64,000 nt of DNA from Mauremys mutica. Taxonomy: Eukaryota > Chordata > Testudines > Geoemydidae. The notes beneath the pieces are model-generated. The model searched no databases. It saw only the letters and a program-made list of their open reading frames with translations, and was not told where the DNA came from. The stretch spans positions 51,649,563-51,713,562 of the forward strand of contig NC_059080.1 of assembly GCF_020497125.1 (NCBI RefSeq), written 5' to 3'. Of this stretch, positions 56,351 through 64,000 are shown piece by piece; within the stretch, counting starts at the first letter, position 1, and each line of letters starts with the position of its first letter. The position numbers and the translations under genes are program-made.

Positions 56351-57524
56351 TGTGATGGGTTGGACCCCCCGCCATCCGCAATGCCACTTGATGTACTGGG
56401 GTTTAACTGAGCTTCTCCTGCTCCACCAGCCTGGATTCCCGCCCTCTGTTTTGCTGAATTAGGCTCTCTGTCCCCTTGCAGCAAGACACACACAGGTAGG
56501 GCCACACCCAGCTGCAGACACAGACTGAAGTCAGCTCTGTGTGAGATGACTCACCCAGCACTCACGTGCACACCCCTTTTGGGAGATAAACCCAAAGGTA
56601 TATTGTCTTGCGCTGTATAGAAAAATCTGTACAGCACAAGCTCATAAAAATTTGCCCTCTTCCTCAATGTGAAGAGAGAGATGCCCAGCTTCTTGCCCAC
56701 CCCACAGTTAGAAATTGCACAAACTGGCTTCAATAATAAACAAAACAAATTTGATTAACTATAAAATGCAGATTTTAAGTTGTTATAAGGGATAGCAAAC
56801 AGAACAAAGCAGATTACTAAGCAAATAAAATGAAACACGCAAACTAAGCTTGATTCACTAAAGAAACAGGTTACATAATGTAATCTCTAACCCTAAATAT
56901 TGAATTAGGCAGGATGCAGAGTTTCTGTAGCTCATAATTCCAGTAATTTCTTCTTACAGACTGGATCCTGTCTCAGTCTGGACTCTCCTTTCCCTTCAGG
57001 TCAGTTCCTTTGTCCCTTCAGATTCTTTCAGCAGTTCCTTCTTCTTGGAGAATCATGTTTGCCTTCCTCCCCACCCTTAAATAAGATTTACATATGGTGG
57101 GAATATTTTGTTTCCCAAACTTAACCCCTCTCTCCTTTTAGTGGAAAGTTACAAGAAGGCCAAGATAATGTTTAGTATCAGGTGACAAGACCACCTGACT
57201 TAGTAGTGTCACAGTTATGTCCCAGGACTCCTCCCAGGAAGAAGTGAGATTAGTATCTTCACAGTCTTGTTGTTTCTTCCTAATAGCCCATCAAATCTGA
57301 TGGCCTGTTGTTTGGTGGGTGTCTTTGCAATACACACCCAGTTGTAATTGTTACATAGTCCATATTCCTAACTTTAGATACAGAAATGATATATGCATAC
57401 AAATTGGATAATCACATTAAATAAATCATAACCTTTTCGATGATATCTCACATGACCCATCTTGCACAAAACATATCCATATCAGAAGCATATTTCCATA
57501 AAGAATATGGGGTGTAATGTCACA
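56351..57524 (-). mobile_element. Solo LTR, 1,174 bp, 5-bp TSD with one mismatch
   Basis: TGTGATGGGTTGG at the left and GTAATGTCACA at the right, flanked by ACATC (56346-56350) and GCATC (57525-57529). Sections match the solo LTR at 12282-13502 in order: AAACACGCAAACTAAGC, the GTTACTAAGC-type region, CAGACTGGATCC and the GTCCATATT...CATATCC end. A TATTTAAG box on the minus strand is near 57080-57090. More diverged than the other two. Confidence 0.75.
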
Positions 57525-57529
57525 GCATC

Positions 57530-58280
57530 TCACTCCCATTGTGGAATATCCTGGTCTTCTAATGTTGGGCCTCTTCCAAACAGGAATTGTCAGTTGCTCC
57601 AAACAGAGGGGAGAATGTCTAATCTTCTTGGAACCAGGCTGAGCAGACACAACTCGTTGCACTTGTGAGGCTTGGGTTTGAAATCATGACTCCAGAGGCC
57701 AAAGGGGAGTGATTAGCCCAGCCCTGCCTGCCAGCCAGACCAATGCAGGCTCATTTCCCCCTTTTCTCCATTAAACGTGGAACCCAGTGATTGATAGTGT
57801 GAATATCTGTTTGTACGCTGATTTAAGATTATAGCTGAAATAAAATTAGTAATGCTAATTGCTGTAATTAGACTTCTTTAGTCTCCATATGAATTTTACA
57901 GCTCTTATCACACATAGGACAGGAGCAAGACTTTCCCAAGAGAGAGAATTAACTAGTCAAGCAATAAAAATCTCTTCTTTTGAGCGGGAGGATGCAGGAA
58001 TGTGCTGGCAGACAGTGGGTGATCAAATAATGGAACCCCAGAATGCTCCCTTGTAGATCTTGGACAGCGTCCAATTGGCACAGCTCAGAGCAGGTTCCGG
58101 TTTGCCACAAATAAGGTAGAGCTGGTCATGAGGAACAAACGTGCCATAGATTACGCGATTTATCTACTTTTTTGGGACCTTCGTTGCTTCCAGCCAATCT
58201 CCTCTATTGTCCCCTCTCCACTGTAGAGAAGCAAAAGTCCCTGTTCTGCATAGACTTCCTGTGTAACTTTGGGCAAGTTG
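57530..58280. other. Unrecognised; AT-rich block 57765-57920
   Basis: 57765-57920 includes AGTAATGCTAATTGCTGTAA and ATTAGACTTCTTTAG, homeodomain-like motifs in non-repetitive DNA; it could be regulatory. Nothing else supported. Confidence 0.3.
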
Positions 58281-58284
58281 CTTA

Positions 58285-58675
58285 GAGTGGGTCGACACTG
58301 CAGCTGGGAGTGTTCTTCCCAGCATGGATGGACAGACGTGCACTCAAGCTAGTGTGTTAAAAATAGCAATGTAGCTGGGGGTCCTCTGGGTATGTACTTG
58401 GGTGGCTAGCTCAAGCCACCCCCGCAGCTGCGCTGGTGTAAAATCACTCGTGTAGCCACTCTATGCCAACAAAAGAGAGCTCTCCTGCTGACATAGCACT
58501 GTATACACTACCATTTATGCCTGTGAAACTTACGTTGCTCACGATGTGGGTTTTTTCCCAAACCCCTGACAGTGGGGTAGTGTAGACACAGCTTAGCTCT
58601 CTATTTCAGGCAAAGCTAAGCTGTTTATCTAGCCATGTTAGGAAGTGCACTCCCAGCTTCAGTGTGAACATATCC
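58285..58675. mobile_element. Harbinger-type MITE, 391 bp, TTA flanks
   Basis: Left GAGTGGGTCGACACTGCAG and right read inward GGATATGTTCACACTGAAG, both then CTGGGAGTG. TTA lies on both sides (58282-58284, 58676-58678). The middle (58440-58600) contains text of another MITE type (GTGTAGCCACTCTATGCC, then GGGGTAGTGTAGACAC), perhaps a nested insertion. Confidence 0.7.
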
Positions 58676-58678
58676 TTA

Positions 58679-58974
58679 GGGCTAGTCTACACTTACCGTC
58701 CGGGTCGACGTGGTGAGTTCGACTTCTCGGAGTTCGAACTATCGCGTCTGATCTAGACGCGATAGTTCGAACTCCGGAAGCGCCGCGGTCGACTCCGGTA
58801 CTCCACCACTGCAAATGGCGGTGGTGTAGTCGACGGGGGAGCCGCGGAGTTCGACCCCGCCGCGTCTGGATGGGTGAGTAGTTCGAATTAGGGTACTTCG
58901 AATTCAGCTACGCTATTCACGTAGCTGAATTTGCGTACCCTAATTCGAACCCCCTTTTTAGTGTAGACCAGGCC
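58679..58974. mobile_element. Harbinger-type MITE, 296 bp, multi-hairpin, TTA flanks
   Basis: Left GGGCTAGTCTACACTTACC and right read inward GGCCTGGTCTACACTAAAA; TTA on both sides (58676-58678, 58975-58977). Internal hairpins: GTTCGAACTATCGCGTCT with its exact mirror at about 58733-58773, and GTTCGAATTAGGGTAC mirrored around 58880-58949 with inner arms GAATTCAGCTACG / CGTAGCTGAATTT. Many intact CpG sites suggest a young copy. Same terminal family as 7960-10027. Confidence 0.85.
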
Positions 58975-59064
58975 TTAGTCTTTCTGAGCCCTAGTTAGGG
59001 ATAATAGCAGTGACCTACCCCATGGGCTGCTATGAGAATAAAGACATTAAGGATTTTTGAGGAT

Positions 59065-60255
59065 GTGACAGAGTGGGGGATTTTCTTAGTTTTTTCAGTG
59101 CTTTGCATGCAGAGGGGGTGGGACTTAGTTTCCTTGGGTGTTACTGGTTTAACAAGATGATGGGAGAGGGAGTTTGTTGTTACAGAGGACCAGCAATGGA
59201 ACTTGGGACCCCGGCCAATGGCCAGGGACTGGTGACCTGGTGACCGGGAGGCCCAGCTCGGAGTCACATCTGCAGGGGCGGTTCTAGCCATTTTGCCGCC
59301 CCAAGCACAGCAGCACGCTGCGGGGGGGGAGGGGGAGGCGCTCTGCTGGTCGCCGGTCCCACGGCTCCAGTGGACCTCCCGCAGACGTGTCTGCGGAGGG
59401 TCCCCTGGTCCCATGGCTCCGGTGGACCTCCCGCAGGCGTGCCTGCGGAGTGTCCCCTGCGGCGTGCCTGCGGATGCTCCACCGAAGCCACGGGACCAGC
59501 GGACCCTCCACAGGCACGCCTGCGGGAGGTCCACCGGAGCCGTCTGCCGCCCTCCCGGCGACCGGCAGAGCGCCCCCCGCAGCATGCCGCCCCAAGCACG
59601 CACTTGGTGTGCTGGGGCCTGGAGCTGCCCCTGCACATCTGGTTCTGGCCAGTGGGAGGACAATGGGCTGCAGAAAGAGGACCGCGGTGACCTGACCAGC
59701 TGGTTCCAGCCAGTCAGGAACAAAGGACGAATGAGAGGAGAGGAGGCCCAGGTATCCCTGTTTACCTGGACAGAAGAAAAGGGACAGAGGCAGGGCTTGG
59801 GGGCAGGTGATATCAGATGCCCAGCTGGAAAGCATGGGGGCTCGGGGCTGGAGAGAGAGAGCAGGCAGAGCCCACCTGAATGCAGGAGAGACTTATATGT
59901 ACTGTGCTGAGGGAGGCCAGGCCTGAGGGCCCTGAGAGTTTCCTATGCCGTGTTCAGATGCTCAGCAAACCCTCCTGTTTTACACTAGCTGAGAGTCACT
60001 CCAGTCTAGAGATCAGGGTTGCATTATTCCCTCTGGGAGTGGAGACCCCAGGGGTCCAGAGTGAGTGGACTCCCTGCAGGGGCCCACGGCAAGAGACAGG
60101 TGTGCTAAGGCTCAGAGAGGTGTGGTTCCAGGAGGCAGAGGGGCTTTACCCCTCAAAAGAGATTGGACCCCCGAGAAGGGCTGTCACAGTGAAGGGGGTT
60201 CCCTCCCAGGGACCATAGGAGGCCAAAAGTGGGCGTGACTTGAGAGTCCATGACA
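59065..60255 (+). mobile_element. 5' LTR of Gmr1-like Gypsy element (inferred), with nested MITE
   Basis: Sequence from TGTGACAGAGTGGGG (59065) to CCATGACA (60255) precedes the gag region and has TG...CA ends, as an LTR would. The 3' LTR is outside the window, so these limits are inferred. It holds a hAT MITE at 59275-59634. ACTTATATG near 59890 is a possible TATA region. Confidence 0.5.
59275..59634. mobile_element. hAT-type MITE, about 360 bp, perfect 8-bp TSD
   Basis: Left CAGGGGCGGTTCTAG; right read inward CAGGGGCAGCTCCAG. CACATCTG flanks both sides, just before 59275 and just after 59634. It has the GGACCTCCCGCAGGCGTG-type interior of the MITE at 20156-20498. It lies in the presumed Gypsy LTR and postdates it. 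Confidence 0.85.
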
Positions 60256-60346
60256 ACGTGGTAAGAGTGGATGGTTTGTGGATGCACCCTGTAGACAGTT
60301 GGTTGCGAGCACGGATGCTTTGCAGTGAGTTGCTGCCAGCGATAAA

Positions 60347-61958
60347 ATGAGGGAATTGAAGGAACCAGTGAGGAAAAGGCCTATAACCAGCTCTGTAAGA
60401 GGGACCTGGCAGAGAGAGAGGGCTGAGGATGGTGAGGCTCACTAATGAGCAGCTGATGGCTCAGCTTGTAGAGAATGACCTATCTGAGGAACAAGCTCCA
60501 GACCCAAGGGAGGCTCCCGGGATGCCCGGAGAGCCAGGGAGTAGCTGTTGGGGGCAGCCCGTGTAGCAGCCAGGAGTCTTTCAGACCCAACTCCCCAGTC
60601 AGCACAGGAGGCCCCCAGTCAGGTTTCTCCCTAGAGGAGCTGTGGAGACTGGAGCTGGAGGTGAAAGCAAAGGAGCTGGAGCTGGAGGAGCAGAGGCTGG
60701 TGGACTGTGCAGAACAGTGAAAGCACAAGTTGTAATTTGAGGAGAGGTCGGCCAAGAGGGCCTGCTGGGGAGTAAGTGGGGAAGGGCCTCGAGACGCCAA
60801 TTTTGTGGGGAAACTAGTCACCAAACTGCTGCCTGGATGGTGGTGGGCAGGATATTGATGCCTACCTCACAGCCTTTGAGAAGGCTTGTGTTCTGAACCA
60901 GATTGACCCTGCAGACAGGCTCCGCTGTCTAACCCCCCTACTGGATCCCAAGGCCATAGAGACATTCAGCCAAATTGATGGTATTGAGACAGGGGACTAT
61001 GACCTGTTCAAACAGGCTTTGCTGCTGAAGAATGAACTGACCCCTGAGGCATACAGGAAACGATTCTGGAGCAAGACCCCAGGTGTCACTTACAAGGAAA
61101 TTGCCAATCTGCTGGGGGACTGTCTCTGTAAGTGGGGGAAGGGCACAGGGGCCACTCCCGCAGAGGACGTGTATAACCTGGTGGGGTTGGAGTAGCTGTA
61201 TGACATCTGCCCTCCAGACCTTAAGATGTGGTTAGTGGACCGGAAGCCTAAAGATCTGCATAGTGCGGGTGCACTGGCGGATGAGTTTCTGGACAGCAGA
61301 TCGGGGGCAGGAAGGAAACCCGCATCAGGGACTCAGAAGGGGAGTCACCCAGAGACCTCTCAAAGGTGGGACTCCAGGAAGCCCAACTCAGGGGGTGCCC
61401 GTGAATGCTGGGATGGGCCGACCCCCTTCGTGGGACTTGAGGGACCTGAAATTTAATTACTGTGGCCAAAAAGGACACAAGGTGGTGCAATGCCTGAAGA
61501 TGAAGGAAATGGCATCCAAGCAGAACCTGGGGGGTAACAACTGGGTGGAAGCCCACCGAGAAGGGGCACCGCCAGTCCAGGGGGCCACAGTCGATAGGGC
61601 TGTACCGGGGGGTGGGGACCACCAGGCCAAGCCAGCAGGGGAAGGTGGTGCTCCAGGTCCAGAGCACCCATACTCAATCTGCCAGGTGAGCGTGGGACAG
61701 GCCCCAGGGGACAATCGCCACATCATCTCCATTGAGGTTGGGGGGAGGAGCGTCCAGGGGTTCTGGGACATGGGCACAGAGGGAACACTGACGCAGCCCG
61801 ATGTGGTGGACCCAGACCAGCTAGAGCCCAGTGCATACATGACCCTGAGGGGAGTGTTTGAGCCCCCCATCAAGGTTCCTGTAGCAAGGATACACCAAAA
61901 ATGGGGGGCTAAGGAGGGACCCAAAAAGGTTCGGGTGCATGATCACCTGCCTACCTAG
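60347..61958 (+). pseudogene. Gmr1-like Gypsy gag (SCAN-like) and protease, decayed
   Basis: Plus-strand coding relic in shifting frames. The likely start is ATG at 60429 (MVRLTNEQLMAQL). A coiled-coil segment (EELWRLELEVKAKELELEEQ, 60625-60700) follows in another frame, then from 60836 an AYLTAFEKACVLNQIDP block. The SCAN-like domain (about 61040-61295) has TPEAYRKRFW, LGDCLCKW and LYDICPPDLKMWLVDRKP, and is cut by an in-frame TAG at 61193-61195. A zinc knuckle at 61452-61493 has C-x4-H-x4-C, but its first Cys is Phe (TTT at 61452). The protease site is DMGTEGTL (GAC at 61767) where D(S/T)G is usual. It cannot give a functional polyprotein. SCAN domains of vertebrate zinc-finger proteins are known to derive from Gmr1-like gag. 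Confidence 0.8.
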
Positions 61959-62239
61959 GTGCTAACGAGTAATGACTTGGAGAACTGGCTGGCTGGGTGA
62001 CAGTGCGCCCTGGTTCTTACCTGGAGCCGGAGCCAGAGCCAGCGAGCAGCGTGGGATCTCCTGAAGGGGGGAACCGAAGCACTGAGGGTAGGGCTTGACA
62101 GGGCTGGGTCAGAGCCTCTGTCCCAAGGTGGGGAAACTGAGGCACCACCAATCAGGGCTGTGCCCTCAAACCCAGCAGCTGAATTCCAGATGGAGCTTCA
62201 GGAGGATCCCTCCTTGGAGAAGCTGAGGGCCCTTGCTGG

Positions 62240-63396
62240 CTACAGTGGTTAAGGATCCCAGGGGGAGGACTGCCGGGAGAGATTCCTGTGGGAGAAGGGA
62301 TTCCTGTACTGGGAATGGGCTGGTTCGGGTCACATTGAACCTTGGAAAGCCAGGAGGCAGTTGGTGGTCCCCTAGAGGTACCACTGCAGACTGTTGTACT
62401 TGGCACATGATATTCCCCTTTCAGGGCTTCAGGGCATCCGGTGCACCAGGCAGAGGATGTTGCAGAACTTTTACTGGCTCGGGGTCTTTGACGCTGTCCA
62501 ACAGTATTGCAGGTCCTGTGACTCCTGCCAGAGAGTGGGGAAGGCCCGGGATAAGTGTAAAGCAACTCTGAGACTTTTGCCCATCGTAGAGGATCCTTTC
62601 CAGAAGGTGGCTTTGCACATAGTGGGACCCCTCAGCAGGGCGACCCGGTTGGGGAAGAAATACATTTTGCTATGCGCTACCCTGAGGCAGTGGCCTTCTC
62701 CTCTATCGAGGTAGACACTGTGGCAGATGTGCTGCTTACCATTTTCAGCAGAGTGGGGCTCCCCAAGGAGGTCCTTACTGACCAGGAGTCCAACTTTATG
62801 TCAACCCTGCTCCAGTGCTTGTGGGAGAAGTGTGGGGTCTGACACACCTGGGCCTCAGCGTACCACTCTCAGTCCAATGGACTGGCGGAGAGGTTCAATG
62901 GGACCCTAAAGTTGATGCTGAAAATATTTATGGACAAGCACCCACAGGACTGGGGAAAGTATTTACCCCACCTGCTGTTTGCATACAGGGAAGTGCCCCT
63001 GGAATCCACAGGGTCTTCCCCTTTCGAGTTGCTGTATGGGAGGAGAGTGAGGGGACCCCTGGACCGATGAGGGACAAGTGGGAGGAGAAAGCCTCTCCCG
63101 ATGGAGAATCACTGGTGGAGTATGTACTGGCCTTCCAGGGAAAGCTCACAGATCTCATGGGCTTGGCCAGGAGAAACCTAGCCAGGGCACAAAGGAAGCA
63201 GAAGATCTGGTACGACCGCTCAGCACATGCCCGTTCCTATGCTACTGGGAACCAGGTGATGCTCCTCATCCCCATGAGGAAGAACAAGCTGAAAGCTGCC
63301 TGGGTTGGCCCCTTCAAGGTCATCAGACAGGTAAACGAGGTGAACTATGTAGTGGAACTGTCCATTCGGGCACACACTGTCAATATGATGAAGTGA
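62240..63396 (+). pseudogene. Gmr1-like Gypsy integrase, upstream of RT, inactive
   Basis: An HHCC-type zinc module (LAHDIPLSGLQG ... CRSCDSCQ, 62397-62530) has Leu in place of the second His. The catalytic core begins VALHIVGPLS, so the first catalytic Asp is His (CAC at 62616). After a frameshift, VLTDQESNF keeps the second Asp (62780) and GLAERFNGT keeps Glu (62888), exactly 35 residues apart, giving D(35)E. An in-frame TGA at 62840 (probably from CGA) and a second frameshift near 63066 follow. The C-terminal GPY/F-type module reads WVGPFKVIRQ (63301). The integrase lies between protease and RT, the reverse of the usual Gypsy order. Defective at several independent points. Confidence 0.85.
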
Positions 63397-63414
63397 TACT
63401 GTGACAGGGAGAAG

Positions 63415-64000
63415 TTGGTGTTGGCTGTGTGTGGGCAGTGGGAGGAGAAGGGAGAGGATCCCCTGGTGGGATTCCTCCCTGAGGCAGGGGCTGACCCCTC
63501 GCTGGAATCAATTCCCCTCTCGGACCAGCTAACCCCTACCCCGCAGGCTGAGATCAGAGTGGTGCTGCATTCATACCAGCAGCTGTTCTCCAACCAGCCT
63601 GGGCTCACTAACTGGGCTGTTCACCAGGTGCAGAAAGGAGCCAACCTTCTCATCAGGTGTTCACCATTCAGAGTCGCTGGGGAAACAGCCCAGAACCTGG
63701 AGAGATAGGTCCGAGACATGCTGGCTTTAGGGGTGATCCAGCCATCCTCCAGCCCATGGGCCTCTCCCGTGATGATGGTCCCCAAGAAGGATGGGTCAAA
63801 CCAATTCTGTGTGGACTATCAGAAGCTCAATGCCATAACCATGTCCGATGCCTAGGACCGATGAGATCCTAGACAAGTTGTGGGGCACCTGGTACCTCAC
63901 TACTATGGATTTCACCAAAGGTTACTGGCAGGTGCCTTTGGATCTAGAGGCCAGGACAAAGTCCACCTTCACCACCCCAATAGGGTTCTTCGAGTTCCTG
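63415..64000 (+). pseudogene. Gmr1-like Gypsy reverse transcriptase, 5' part, runs off window
   Basis: Follows the integrase by about 20 bases in the same element. The linker QAEIRVVLHSYQQLFSNQPG leads to ERxVRDMLALGVIQPSSSPW (with TAG at 63706-63708), the RT block PVMMVPKKDGSNQFCVDYQKLN (63757-63830), a stop and frameshift near 63855, then DEILDKLW, TTMDFTKGYWQVPL (first catalytic Asp) and FTTPIGFFEFL at the window edge. The YxDD box and RNase H should lie beyond 64000. Confidence 0.9.

Overview
The window is vertebrate nuclear DNA, almost certainly from a reptile and most likely a cryptodiran turtle. The reasons are the mixture of CR1 LINEs ending in a CATAGAATCATAGAA-type tail, three tRNA-derived SINEs with CR1-like tails (the CryI SINE design described in turtles), a Penelope-like element, a Gmr1-like Ty3/Gypsy element with a SCAN-like gag, and many hAT- and Harbinger-type MITEs. 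The species call is inference. No convincing host exon, tRNA, rRNA or CRISPR array was found. Nearly everything recognisable is a transposable element, and most open frames are chance frames in repeats.

Layout. 1-1930: Penelope-like element, RT domain inverted relative to its GIY-YIG endonuclease, with a hammerhead-ribozyme-like tail. 1975-4620: old CR1 pieces. 5126-5426: small hAT MITE. 7005-7665: minisatellites. 7960-10027: Harbinger-type element with a transposase remnant. 12282-13502 and 15067-16274: two solo LTRs of one family in opposite orientation. 16560-25620: one minus-strand LINE split in two by a 5.9-kb hAT-bounded insertion (17385-23287, perfect 8-bp target duplication). That insertion contains a 3-kb TA-flanked element full of GC-rich minisatellite, a nested hAT MITE, an LTR-like piece and CR1 debris. 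27112-27833: hAT element. 29593-31300: PLE tail, SINE, CR1 inside CR1. 31300-41400: mostly unrecognised single-copy-looking DNA with short MIR-like and palindromic repeats. 41910-43098: hAT fold-back element with about 340-bp inverted arms. 44650-46050: LTR-like repeat. 47731-47986 and 48776-49036: MITEs. 51720-55390: LTR-like repeat interrupted by a CR1 whose RT frame is open for 757 codons. 55841-56013: SINE. 56351-57524: third solo LTR. 58285-58974: two Harbinger-type MITEs abutting at one TTA. 59065-64000: 5' part of a decayed Gmr1-like Gypsy element, gag(SCAN)-protease-integrase-RT, running off the right edge.

The main biological interest is twofold. The Gypsy element has integrase upstream of reverse transcriptase and a SCAN-like gag. 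The nested insertions can be dated relative to one another because many retain exact target-site duplications. Nothing here looks like a cooperating operon or a new defence or metabolic system. Domain assignments rest on motifs read by eye; no database search or alignment was run.
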